A DNA stretch of 64,000 bases from Salvia splendens (lineage: Eukaryota; Streptophyta; Magnoliopsida; Lamiales; Lamiaceae), in NCBI RefSeq assembly GCF_004379255.2, contig NC_056042.1, forward strand, positions 11,331,901 to 11,395,900, in the 5' to 3' direction. Position 1 is the first letter of the stretch. The number at the start of each line of letters is the position of its first letter. The notes beneath the pieces are model-generated. The model was not told the DNA's origin. It did not search any database and worked only from the letters and a program-made list of their open reading frames with translations. The position numbers and the translations under genes are program-made. Shown here one piece after another: positions 1 to 10,734 of the stretch.

Positions 1-218
1 GTACGGTCGCTAGCGTCATGCCTGCAAACCACCTGCAACAAAAACCGTCCTCGCCCATACCTATCGGATAATAACCGTGTTCTCCTTTTATTTTACTTAT
101 TCACTCTCTCTCTCTCTACATCCGAAATTCCCCAAATTCTCTCTAGGCTTTCTCTTTTCTAACCCTAATCAAAGTAATTTCCGTCCAAGTCTGTGTAAAA
201 AATTTTGCAGAGTTCTCC
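1..218 (+). other. Leader upstream of element A second ORF
   Basis: This stretch precedes the second ORF of element A. It contains a CT microsatellite-like run at about 104-118 and a pyrimidine-rich tract, and I see no coding frame. It probably belongs to the spacer between pol and the second ORF. The ATG at 219 sits in the context ccATGg, which favours it as the start. Confidence 0.5.
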
Positions 219-2984
219 ATGGATAACAAGCAAAGTGTCGGGAACACCTCAGGATCCGCCGATTCAAGTGCGGCAACGTTTATGGCCGAGCTATTCCAGA
301 AATTCGGGGGTGCGGAGAAGGCGATGGAGGCATTCGCCATGTTTGCAACCGCAATGGGTAAATCCGTACAGGCTGCTCCGACTTCTAGTGTGCCACAACC
401 GGAGGCCGTTTCAGAACCCGTCGCCGAACCTGAAATCGTTCAAGAAGTCATCGCTATTCCAGAACCCACTCCCGTACTAGAGGAGACAGCTGTTCCAGAG
501 ACCACCACACAACCGGAGGACGTTCCAGAATCCACGACCACCAGTCCGGAACCACCCACAACAGGGGATCGTGAAGACGACTCAGATCTGGTCACAGGGT
601 TGGAATTGTTGGTTGTGAACGAACCAAGGTTAGACTCTGCAACTGAGGGGGAAACCCTTATTTCGATTAGTGTTTCCGAGGGGGTGAATCCCGTACTCGC
701 CAGTGAGGAATGTGTTGAGAGAGATGTTCTGAAACCGTCTGGGGAAGTCAAAGATTTTGTTGTTGATGTTAGTATTTCTGAGGGGGAAACCCCTGTTTTG
801 AAAGAATCTGTGGGGGGGAGGCCCCTATAGTTGGTAAAGATGAGGGCGACGAGGCCCTAAATTCTGAACAAAATGTGGAGGGGGATACCCCCGAGAAACC
901 GGTGGGTACTGAGGCCCACGTCGGAGAAGGATTTGAGGGGGTAGAGACCCCTGTTTATATTTCGGGGGCAACCCCATTGTTGTCCACGGAGGGAGATGCC
1001 CTCGATTCTGAAGTTGGCCAGGAACCCGCAAACGCTGGGGTGGATTTGATTGTGGATCTGACCGAGATCCCAGAGGAGACCGACTCACCGGTAAATCCCA
1101 GAGATGCTAGGAGGCGGGCTCGCCGGAGCCTCCTTGATGAGATTGATGAAACAGTGGAGCCGACGGAGGAAGAATTGCTAGGTCTAGAGACCGCAGCATC
1201 TGAACAAGAGAACTCTCCCAGACCTGGCAGGGGGAAGAGTGATGAGGAGAAACGCCGCCAAGCGGCTGAGAAGATAAGGAAGGGGAAACAAATTGCTTCT
1301 TCCTCGACCAAGAAGGCAAGAGGGAAGTCTACTGAATCCACACTTCCGCCGGCAGCTAAGGTGCCATATGCCGCAGAAACCGAGAGCCCCTCTGAGTCCA
1401 GCGACTCGGAAGAAGAACAAGAAGAGGAACTCAACTTTGAGCCAGCCGAAGTGTGGATAACAAACAGCTTGCTAGATGAAATGAGGAAGTTTGACGACCC
1501 AAAACGCAAGGCCATTTATAAAGAGAAGAGTACTGAGGGGAAGGTCGCTAAGTCTGGAAAGATGTATAGCTCATCGGAGCTCAAGAAGATTGCTTGCAAC
1601 GGTGAATTCAGGACTTATATCGACGCCATAGGCTTCGATTGGTTACTCAAGCACAGTACTGTCGAGGTTCCGATTGACCTGGCCCGAGAATTCTTTTCCA
1701 CCTTCTGATTTAAGTCCACTACCGATTTGGATGCTGACTCAATTAATTTCAGACTTCTCAATGAGGAACATACGATGAGCATCCGGGAATGGACCTTGCG
1801 GATGGGTTTGCTGACACGAACGGAGGACGATGAGGGCCTGTGGAATGCAAGAATGGTGGGTCCGCCGAAAATGACGCCGGGATTCAAAGCGCAAAGCGCA
1901 TGGGAGTTTTTTACTCACCCGAGGGTGGGTCAGTTTAAAACAAGCTGTTCGAAGGCACACCATATTGAGGACAGGGTCCTGCGATTTGCCCAGACTTTTA
2001 TTAGTTACAATTTAATGGGCACAGCCAACAACGCTCTGACTACCGCCGATCTGTACTTCACATGGTGCATGGCTACGGGGGTAAGAGTTCACTTGGGCTA
2101 CTGGTTAGCCCAAGCCTGCCATCAAGTGACTGCAAATCCTTCTCGGCACCTATACACATGCCACCTACTCGGGGCTTATCTGCAGAGGAATGTGATCATG
2201 AAGTTCCATAAGGCATGCCGAGAGGTAAAGACATGCTCGCCCCCTGAGGTTTTTAACATGGATTATTTTTTCAATAAAGGGTTGCTGATCGCACGCGGAA
2301 GGGAAGTATGCTTTTACGAGGTTGGGCAGTCAGAGACTCAAGTGAAACAGGAACCCGATGTGGTGGAAGTGAAGGATACTGCTGACATGGAAGCAGGAGC
2401 CAGGATAGAAGTAGAGGAAGTGCGAAAGGAGGTTGGTTGGATGAGGTCAGAAATGAAAATGGTTTTGGAGGGGATTGTGGCCCTGCGGGGAGAAGGGAAG
2501 AATAGTGCTGAGGCTGAGAGTGGTCAGGAAAGAAGTCGCTGGAGTACGAAAGGAAGTGGAAGAAATAAGGACGGAAGTTGGGAAGGTTCGGGAGGAAATG
2601 GTGGCCCTCAAGGGGCGCATTTCTGATCTAGTGGTATCATCGTCCAGATGTACTGAGCGGATGACGGAGGGCGTCGCACTGATGATGAAGATGACGAAGT
2701 GGCTTCAAGCGAAGTTCCCCGAGACACCGAAGGGACTTACTGAACCTAGCGGCGGTTCCAAGACGCCGAGTCAAGGGAGTCTAGCTGTGCAGAAGCCGCC
2801 ACAAGCCCAAAGGCCTCAGACCACCTCGTCTTCCTCCAGGCCCGTGATTTTGAAGAAAACCGTACCCCGACCCACAGAAGATCAGAAGGAGACGCCGAAG
2901 TCACCGGCACGAAAGAAAGCTAAGGTGACCCAGCAGACAGTGCCACCAAAGTCTGGCCCTCGCGAGGGCCAGACCCCGAATTAA
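219..2984 (+). pseudogene. Athila-type second ORF (putative plant transposon protein), degenerate
   Basis: Originally one ORF of about 920 codons, now in pieces. The N-terminal third is acidic and repetitive, with SEGxxPVL/EGDTP-like units. The conserved core (about 1,450-2,330) matches the core of the second ORF at 30,545-31,435: both have an F-S-F/STF stretch, then MS(I/L)xE(W/F)xxRMGL, a HHIExRxLRxAQ-like segment and a RHLxxCHLLGAYxxRN motif. This domain is usually annotated 'putative plant transposon protein'. A coiled coil of EVRKEV-type repeats follows (about 2,400-2,620), then a basic, proline-rich tail. Breaks: a frameshift at a seven-G run near 813, an in-frame TGA at 1,706 where the relative at 30.8 kb has a sense codon, and a frameshift near 2,500-2,530. 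The protein's function is not known. Confidence 0.8.
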
Positions 2985-3094
2985 AATCCCCCAAAACCAA
3001 CTAATTCTTATTTTTTTTCTGTCTTTTACTTTTCGTTTTTCTTTCGTTTGTGTTTTTATGTGCCAGCATGCTTCGTTTGTATATATGTGTTATA

Positions 3095-3216
3095 CCTTCC
3101 CACACTTAGCCCATTTTTTGGTCTAAGTGTGAGAAGGGGCTTTTGTTTTGCATGTCTTGGTTTGGTATGTTGCACCTTCTCCCACTTAGCCCGATGTTCG
3201 GTCTAAGTGTGAGAAG
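3095..3216 (+). repeat. Pair of hairpins (ACTTAGCCC / GGTCTAAGT)
   Basis: Hairpin 1 has arms at 3,095-3,112 and 3,120-3,137; hairpin 2 has arms at 3,176-3,192 and 3,200-3,216. The right arm is ggtctaagtgtgagaag in both, and the left arm is its complement with one or two mismatches, around a 7-nt loop. Two such hairpins also occur at the same place in element B (31,865-32,036). Confidence 0.75.
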
Positions 3217-3647
3217 TTTGTTTTGTTCATATGTTTTGTTTGTTGTCTGTTGTTCTTACTTTCTTTTCCCCCCTTCACTAGGATAGCTTGGGGACAAGCT
3301 TGAGTGAAGTGGGAGGGGGGGAGTAAGTATGTGTCTGTTTTTTTTTTCTGCTTTAGAGTCTTTAGGATGTGTGTTTCGCATGAGCTAGTGAGATAATAAG
3401 GCAGGTTTCCCTTAGTAAGAGTGATTGAAGAAAGAAAGCAGATCAACTTTGACACCTTCTTCCTTAATAAGCCGAATGCGATCTGAATGAAGTTAGGACG
3501 ATGGAAAATGCCTTAGATAATCTAGCTGTGCAGCCCTACTATAAAGTGAGTTATAAGCCTAAACACCTTTTGTGCTAACATGTAAATTGGGCTGCCACTC
3601 GATGCTTAGGGAGTAGAGTATGAAGGAGAAAATAAATGGGTTAAGAA

Positions 3648-3797
3648 GGTATAAGCTGGACAAAGTCCAGAAAACCGGAGGTATAAGCTGGACGAAGCCC
3701 AGAAAAAGGAGGTATAAGCTGGACGAAGTCCAGGGGAGGTTTGAAAAAAAATTGAAAAAAAAAAAAAATTCGGAGGTATAAGTTGGACGAAGTCCAG
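3648..3797 (+). repeat. Four repeats carrying a CTGGAC-GAA-GTCCAG hairpin
   Basis: Four copies of a unit of about 25 bp (GGTATAAGCTGGACGAAGTC plus CAG) start near 3,648, 3,677, 3,708 and 3,773. Each contains a 6-bp inverted repeat closing on a GAA or AAA triloop. Copy 2 has one mismatch in the stem (GCCCAG) and copy 4 has agttggac. A-rich linkers separate copies 3 and 4. I do not see these units in element B. Confidence 0.75.
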
Positions 3798-4343
3798 GGG
3801 AAAAGGGGTCATAATACAGAAAAATGAGGAAGAAAAAAAAAATTATAATCCTTAAGGGCAGAAAAATCGTAGCCTGACCCAGGGAAATTCATAGGAAAGG
3901 AGAAGTAAGAAGGGAAAAACTCTCATAACCCGACGCATCAGTGGTATAACCTTAACTGTGGAGCGTTTTGATCCTAGCATCCCTGGTGAGGAATGAGTGA
4001 TCGAGCGAACCTAACAGATGGGAAATCGATAGGCTATCTTGACAAACTGACGGACCGTTTAGGCAGACGAAGGAAGGGGGAAGATTTGAAGACTGTAATC
4101 GATCAGATTGAACTTAAACTTGTGGGGATAGTAGTTTAAAATTAGAAACTAGTTCATGCTTGTTTGTTTTGTTGTGTTTCTGTTCTTTGTGTTGTTTTCT
4201 TTTCCAATTCCGTAGTTGCTTAGGTCTAGGAGTTTGTTTTCATTTTTAGGATTTTACTTGGTAACCATGCATTGAAATTCGCCTTATTCCTATTTTCTTG
4301 TCTTTCATACTTGAGGACAAGCATGGTTTAAGTGTGAGCAGTT

Positions 4344-5845
4344 TGATAAGGCTAATTTCATGCATCGGTCTAGGGGTTTTATTTCGTGAAATTACTGGGT
4401 CTAACGCACGATTTAAGCCAGGTGTGTGAAGATTTTCGCTAGATCCAGGAAAAGAAGAGGACGCTTGCATGGTCCTAGGAAACTGGCGAAAAAGTGGACA
4501 TTATGAAGGAAATTGCTTGACGGAGGAAGCCTCGGAGTTGAAGAGTAGAATAGGGATTTCTACGAAGACTCTAGAAGGCTATGTCCGCATCTATAAAAGG
4601 AAGAAGCATGCAAGCTGGAGGGATCTTCTCAGGTGGAGACCTTGCTAACAGCCTGTAGCTTAGTCCATTCTCTTCACACTCTTGGGTTCTTTCGGTGGGA
4701 AATTCAGGGCACACTAGGGGGTTCACCTCTAGCTTTCATACATTTTCGATCTGGTTGTAACACCATCCTTCTTTAGGGCGAAGAAACAATTTATTTTCCG
4801 CTTTCGTTTCTGCTGAATTTGCCGAGCTTCGCTGTTCGAAGCTCGGACCTCTTTTGTTTCTGGATATTTCTTACTTTTATGCAAGTTTCGTTTTCGTTTA
4901 CGTCGATCGTGATGGTTCCTGTTGTTTGATTGTGTTTACTTGAATTCTGGAGTTGGATTGTTGGAGTTGGTTGATTTCTGGATTATTGCAGGTTAATTGT
5001 TGAATCTGGGAGAATGGAGCTGGTTTGTGAATGAATCGGGGTTTTGTCTGGTTAATGTTGTGGAGTTGTTCGTGATTGTTGGAATTTGGCGGTGATCGGA
5101 GCAGATCTGTTAGAATCGGAGTTATGGAGTTGATTTTGTTGATTGTTGAGTTTGGATTGCTTGGATCCGGAGTGGATTAAGGGTCCGACGTGATTCTGAG
5201 CAGGAGTGTTTAATTTTATGCCGCGCTTACGTGTTTTCATTTCATTTCGCCTAGTTTACGTAGATCTGGTGTATTTCCGATTCGTAGCAAGTTTCCGGTG
5301 TCCAAATTTCTATATTCTGTTCGAATCCAGGAGTATGCTCTGTTTTCTGCATTTACGCGTCTGAGTTGGTTAGGAAATTGCATGGGTTGGTTGTCTGCAG
5401 CTTTTACCGTACTTGCTATTTATGGAAACATGGTCCCCACTGTTAGTTGCTTTCTGTTTAGCTAGATTAGGTAATTGTTTACTTAGTCTAGGGAGTAATT
5501 GTGTCTTTCGGATTTGATGTCTGATTCCAGTAAGTTTTATTTGTCCTAGGTCTAGCGTTTACATTTCTTGCCTAGATCTAGTGATAGTTAAAATCTCAAC
5601 CCCTTTGCGTGGCAGCAGCCGTTTGTTTCCATAGTCTCTTAGCACTACTTTGCGAATCCATCTCTGTGGGATCGACCCCACTTCCCTATACTAATTCATA
5701 GTATTCGGGTTGAGGGATTTATTTTTGAAGGGGAGTCGAGTGTGTCCAACGACAAAAACACTGTAGTTCTCTTGAGTTCCTGGACCCAGTGATCCAGTGG
5801 ATTTAAGGAGCGTTGTGTCTGGACCGAGCTTTGCATTAATTCTCA
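4344..5845 (+). repeat. 3' LTR of element A
   Basis: The LTR begins TGATAAGGCTAATTTCATGC, almost the same as the LTR of element B at 33,280. It contains a stretch around 5,640-5,720 ('gggatcgaccccacttccc', 'gttgaggg') homologous to the region just upstream of the end in the B LTRs. The end is placed near 5,845 because chromovirus-like sequence follows; the exact terminus is uncertain. No ORF of note lies inside. Confidence 0.7.
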
Positions 5846-6574
5846 TATGTGCACACTTGCTTACTCCTGAGTCCAGTCATTCGACATTAGAGTCGAGTGA
5901 GAGGACCACCACTTCAGCCGCATTCCTTGTCATGTATTGGCAGATATGGCTAACGTCTATGGGAAAATGACTGATCAGTCGACTTTTACAATGGGAAATG
6001 ATTTTGAGTGCCTCGGGCTTTTCTAAAGCTAAACCCCGATGGTTACTTACGTATGGCATGATAAATAACAATTTTTTTATGAAAATATTTTCGGCATAAG
6101 TCCATTGAGTATTTTTTATAAGTACTCAGCCCTGCATGTATTCTCCTTATGTGCAGGTTGAGCGGCGACGAGAGGTTGGCGGTGTTGAGCAAACTAAACA
6201 AATTGATAGTATTGTCTTGAAACTCCGAGTGTCGTCGTGTCTTCACACATGACTTCACTCTTTCTCTTGGTTGTTTCCGCTGCGATATTTCTTTTACTTA
6301 TTAGCTATTGGGCTTGAACTTGAATTTGTTCGGTTATTGGATTTTTAAAGTCTTGTTGGATAATGTCAAACTCTTAATCTTTTCCTTGAATATTAATTTC
6401 CGGCCCAACTCATTATTTAAACCCGAGTCTTCATCTTGTTTTATACTTAATTACTCATTTAATATGTTGGTCAAACCTTTTTGATGAAACCCTAGCCTAT
6501 TTTCCTTGTTATATTTAAGTCTGTTTAAGTCGCGATCGCCACATTTATTATACCCTAGTAGGTGGGTCGTGACA
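5846..6574 (+). repeat. Diverged Tekay/Del-type LTR 3' fragment
   Basis: This is a relative of the LTR at 56,939-61,618. Shared landmarks are 'gtactcagcc', 'tatgtgcaggttgagcg' (near 6,150) and the terminal 'gtcgtgaca' ending at 6,574. The fragment lacks the LTR start (TGTAACACCCC), so it is truncated on the left, probably at the junction with element A. The primer site expected after the end is not intact. It is more diverged than the copies at the right of the window. Confidence 0.65.
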
Positions 6575-6599
6575 CAAGATGTATCCTACTGATCAGGAT

Positions 6600-8047
6600 G
6601 GAACCCCAGCTGTGCCTGAACCTGGTATCAATAATTCCTCAACCCACTTCTACTGACTAGTATAGTAGACGTAAGGGTCGAATCTCACAGAGATGAATGC
6701 GCTTTGGGAATTGTGGTGAAATTCTGGAAAGGTTTGGTTAGCTACCACGCTTTGGGTTGAGACTTTATCTAGGCTTGAATTTAAGATGTTACTCTACTGA
6801 CTAGGAGGCTGGGAGAAAGATGATTGACATGTAGCTGTGTACGTGGAAGGTGGGGAGTATAGGGTTCAGGAAATATATGGAAAGTACGAGTTTACTATAA
6901 ATGGCTAAACGGAATATCAGAGGAAAAGAGGTAGTTAGGTGACTAGGCCTACAGATCTGAAAAGTGACAGCTGAAAAGTAAAGAAAAGTAAAGGACAAAA
7001 GCAAAAGTAGCTAAAAAGCAAAAGTGGTCCCAAATTTGGATATGGACATTGTCTTCTCCAACAAGTATGAACACAAATCAAACAACTCAGATTCCATGAA
7101 CGAGAAATGCAGAATAACAACTTCACAAGAACAGATCTAATAATTAAAGCTCCAAATCAAATGATTAAACTAACGAAACTAAAATTACGCTTACTGGGTG
7201 ACATGCAAGGTGGCAGAAATCACGTAATCTAGTCTTTCACACTTAATATTTCAGATCTAAAATCTAACAACTATCTAGACTTGCAAACTCAGGCAGATTA
7301 ACTACAGAAATGAAAACATGCGATTCAACACTGGAAATTACCGTAACTACTGGATTTAAGCTATCTAGGTAGAAAAGAACGAGATCAAACAAGAACCGAT
7401 GCTCAAAAATAACTTCATATCATAGAAACGTTTGGATCACCACTAAGACTGCAAAGTAAGCAAGTATTGAAAGTGCAACAAATCCAACGTAAGTAAACAA
7501 AGTGTGATTAACTAAGAAAGCAAATAAAGATTGTTTGTCACCCCGGGCGATGAAACTGTTAACACTATGAAACACGCTGACTGGAACGAAAGGATGTGGA
7601 ACTCCGGCGAACTGATGAGCTTCAGGTGGCTGTCGGCGAGGAACCAGAATATGAAGGATAATGCTAAAGGATTGATCTACCGAAGAGAGATTGCTAACTA
7701 ACTTTAGGAGTGGATGAACTCGTCGATGATGATTCTCTCTCCAAGTGGCTTCCTTTTATAGGAAGGTCTCCCTTGATTTTTTGGGTAGACTTCAAACATG
7801 AAATGACTCTTTTGCCCCCTTGCTTGCGGCTGATCTTCCCAGCTATCTTTCTTCTCCATCTCGAGCCTTTTTGGCATGCATACTGGTCAGGATAGAAACA
7901 TCCTGACGCCCTTCTCACCTGAATTCTCCTAACATTCCCATACTGGCTAGAACACTTCCCTGCACACTTTAGCAACTGTTTTTCAGATATATTCCAATTA
8001 TGCACATTATACTGTCCAGTAACCAAGGCCTAGAATACGACTTATCA
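6600..8047 (-). repeat. Athila-like LTR, inverted, isolated
   Basis: Read on the minus strand this starts TGATAAGTCG (ending at 8,047 on the plus strand) and contains a segment (about 6,640-6,700) whose complement matches the 5,650-5,720 region of element A's LTR ('atctctgtg.gat.cgacc', 'gggttgagg'). No coding sequence flanks it, so it is a solo or truncated LTR of a related family. The left end and any target duplication could not be resolved. Confidence 0.6.
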
Positions 8048-8790
8048 TGCAGTTCCTCATATTCTTTGGGGTTTCTTCTTTCGTGGAGCTGAGCATCATA
8101 TCGGTCAAAGCCAACCGGTTCTAAGCACTCCATAAAACAACACATAGTATCATATAACATATATAACATCCTTTTTCACATAAATATCCTTTTTCACATA
8201 AATACATAATTCAAATAATATTACTATTAAGGCAGCAAGCCCATAATAATAAGTTGGATAGAAATTCCCAAACGTAACATCATTTTCCACATCAAATATG
8301 CTTGAAATATACTTTCTTTACTTAAAGTAAAGATCACCTCATACGCCTAAATCCATACCTTGACTTTTTGTTCTAGTGTTTAAATAGCTTGCGGGAAAGA
8401 CCCTAAAAAGTTTTGGAGGATGTTGGATTGGGGCTTCTCCTTTGTTGGAGTTGTGTATTCTCTGCCTCTGAGAGATTTATTGTACTTGGAGTTGTTGCAC
8501 GTGAAAGAATGGACTTCTATACTATTGAGGATTTATGGATATATATATAGCTGAAATTTCTAGTTTTTGTGATTTTATAAACTTTGTTGATTGTGGCAGG
8601 ATAGTAGGGAGGGAGCCTTGTTGTATGTCGTGCCAACATCTTAGGAAGTTGTTGAAGGTAGAAGTGGGCGGCAAAACAGTTTTGTGAAAGCCATTTTGGC
8701 CTGACATGCCAATTTAGCAAGATTGCTGAAGTCATGAACGATGAGCTTGGCAAAAGAAGGAAATACATCTTGGCCCAATTATTTTTCAAG
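8048..8790 (+). other. Intergenic stretch with an exon-like fragment
   Basis: A short open frame of about 42 codons ends at 8,790 with 'ttcaag' followed by GT. It reads K-W-A-A-K-Q-F-C near 8,662 and ends in LAQLFFK. A possible acceptor (ggtag) precedes it. I do not recognise the protein and find no continuation downstream before the carbonic anhydrase gene. It may be a remnant exon of a lost or captured gene, or chance. Two AT-rich direct repeats ('cctttttcacataaat') occur at 8,168-8,205. Confidence 0.25.
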
Positions 8791-8798
8791 GTAACAAT

Positions 8799-9494
8799 TA
8801 GGGATGTCAATCGGGAGGGCCCATCGGGTTTCGGGCCGGCCCTACTCGGGTTGCGGGTTAATCGGGTTGTGAATTCTTTCAGGTTGTAAAAGTTCAACTC
8901 TAACCCTAACAGCTCGAGTTTCGGGCTAGCCCAGCGGGTTAATCGGGTTGCTACCGATAAGATTAACATGCGATCAATCCAATAAATAATTATGAAAATT
9001 AGTTATATTTATAAAATGTAAAATATTTAATTATGATAAATTTGAGATATATGGTCAAACTCAATCATAAACATGATCAAATACTAATATTTGAGATATT
9101 TCGTGAAATTTTAAAGCAGGTTTTAGAAATTTAAATATTTTTTAAGTGAATTTGAAAATTTTAATTTATTTATCAATTATTATATTAATAAAAATTCAAT
9201 ATATAATTTGTATATTTAATATAAAATTGAAAGTTATTTTTTTAGTTATCTATATTATAAAATTAATCAATAAAGTGTCGAATTAGGAGTAAAAAATAGA
9301 ATAATAGAAATTTTATCGGGTTTTCGGGCCAGCCCATCGGGTTTTCGGGTCTGGCCCTAACGGGTCGCGGGTTAATCGGGTGCGGGCTAATCGAGTTTTA
9401 ATTTTATCGGGCTAGAAATTTACAACCCTAACCCTATAAATTTGGCGGGCTATTCGGGCCAGCCCACGGATTGCAGGCTACATTGACATCCCTA
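8799..9494. mobile_element. hAT-type MITE, 696 bp, with 8-bp target duplication
   Basis: The ends are inverted repeats, TAGGGATGTCAA at 8,799 and TTGACATCCCTA ending at 9,494, extended inward by GC-rich subterminal repeats (ATCGGG, GGGCC, GGGTTAATCGGG) on both sides. The middle is AT-rich and non-coding. A perfect 8-bp direct repeat, GTAACAAT, lies at 8,791-8,798 and 9,495-9,502. An 8-bp duplication with such ends is the hallmark of the hAT superfamily. No transposase is present, so mobility would need one in trans. Confidence 0.93.
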
Positions 9495-9502
9495 GTAACA
9501 AT

Positions 9503-10336
9503 ATAACAATAGTTGGACTTCTAATCCTAGCTTTTATTCCTTTATGTATACCATATACTCATCCATATATGTATAATATTTCAATTTATTAGAAATTCTA
9601 TAAACGCTTATCCTTCTCTGGATCATTCGATAATCCACGGTGTTTGCCATTTCAAATACTCTTATGTAAAAACAATTAAAACGTAAAAGAACATGAGCTT
9701 TTGTATAAAACCTATTTCATAAATTGTCAAAATACGATAGAGACCACATTTATCTAAACTTTCAACATTTACTCGCGAACAAACTATTTTTTTTAAAAAA
9801 AGGAAAATGCGGGACGTCATTAATATATGTAGTCTGTAGGCTTCAAAATCTTAACCTTGAACATTTACTTAATTATTATGTTAAAAGAGTGATCATTAAT
9901 AGATTAAATTACACAGGCAAGAAGCATCACCAGTCCCACCACCCAATCACACATCTATTTTCTCTTTATGAATATACTATATAGGACTCGTGTCATCGAA
10001 TTCTACAATACAAAGACAAGATGTATACTAAACATCTTAAAAAGAGTTTTAAATCAAAAATTGTAAATTATGGATAATTTTTTTTTTAAAAAAAGTGAAA
10101 TTCGGATGCAAACTATGATTAACTATTTTATATATCATGCTCACAAATTTGTAATTTCCATCGTATACGTTATGAAGTCTTGTGGAATTCTGTGGTCCAA
10201 AAGTAATGTTAACTAGGTTGATCATGTGTTCTCAATAAAGAAATAGTGACCATACATAGCTATCCTATTTCATCCACACCTCAGCACTGAGGCACAATCC
10301 CTATCCTTTACTTTGTTGCATACCACACCACCAAAA
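9503..10336. other. Intergenic, upstream of carbonic anhydrase gene
   Basis: AT-rich sequence without a convincing gene. The open frames here are short and unsupported. It presumably contains distal promoter sequence for the carbonic anhydrase gene. I see no repeat structure beyond short A/T runs near 9,787-9,800 and 10,079-10,093. Confidence 0.5.
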
Positions 10337-10734
10337 TATATATTCTCTTATTTTGTTCACTACAACCCCTTGCAACCAACTAGCTTTCTTTTCTCTCAAC
10401 CCATTTTTCTCAGCTCTTCACACAAAAACAGAAGCAACCAAGACTCTTAGGTACTACTTACTATTTTTATTACATATATATATCCTTCAATTTTGTCACG
10501 TATTTAACTTTTTACAAATACAATTGATGCTTATAATAAAATTTGTTATGCATGGGGTTAGTTTGCTTGTATGTTTGTTTTTTAATGTGTAGAAAGGTTG
10601 ACATATCAAAACCAATACTACTACTTAGTTACCTTCATTTTCCAACCAAAAATAAGATAAATATTGTAGACTTCATTTAGTATTTTTCAATCTGTGAATA
10701 TTAATAAATTAATTTCATGCAGAGATAGATTGAA
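10337..10734 (+). promoter_or_regulatory. Distal promoter and 5' UTR of carbonic anhydrase (long isoform)
   Basis: A TATA-like element (atatatatt, about 10,336-10,344) is followed by a CT-rich leader. A 5' UTR exon appears to end at 10,450 (cttag|gtact), with an intron to 10,722 (tttcatgcag), before the ATG at 10,735. Both sites fit GT-AG rules. This is inference from sequence only; the transcription start is not known. Confidence 0.55.

Larger units (their letters stand above)
2985..4343 (+). other. Structured 3' non-coding tract of element A
   Basis: This tract of about 1.36 kb lies between the second ORF and the 3' LTR and has no ORF. It holds two hairpins (3,095-3,216), four short hairpin-bearing repeats (3,648-3,797) and blocks shared with the same position of element B, such as 'cctgacccag' (near 3,875 and 32,650) and 'cttgacaaactgac' (near 4,039 and 33,007). 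It ends in 'ttaagtgtgagcagtt' directly before the LTR, where the polypurine tract is expected. A non-coding tract here is common in Athila-type elements; its role is not established. Confidence 0.7.
1..5845 (+). mobile_element. Athila-like Ty3 retrotransposon A, 3' part
   Basis: This is the 3' portion of an LTR retrotransposon whose gag-pol lies before the window. In order it has a degenerate second ORF (219-2,984), a non-coding tract with conserved hairpins (2,985-4,343) and an LTR starting TGATAAGG at 4,344. The same order (ORF, hairpin tract, TGATAAGG LTR) recurs in element B at 29,572-34,438, where a Ty3 pol and a tRNA-Asp-like primer site are present, so the assignment rests on that comparison. 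The ORF after pol corresponds to the extra, sometimes 'env-like', ORF of Athila elements. The right edge is approximate because no target-site duplication can be checked. Confidence 0.85.

Noticed and set aside
7694..8026. 110-codon minus-strand ORF
   Set aside because: It lies within the inverted Athila-like LTR and has no protein features.
8517..8969. 150-codon minus-strand ORF
   Set aside because: It runs across the exon-like fragment into the hAT MITE end and matches no family I recognise.
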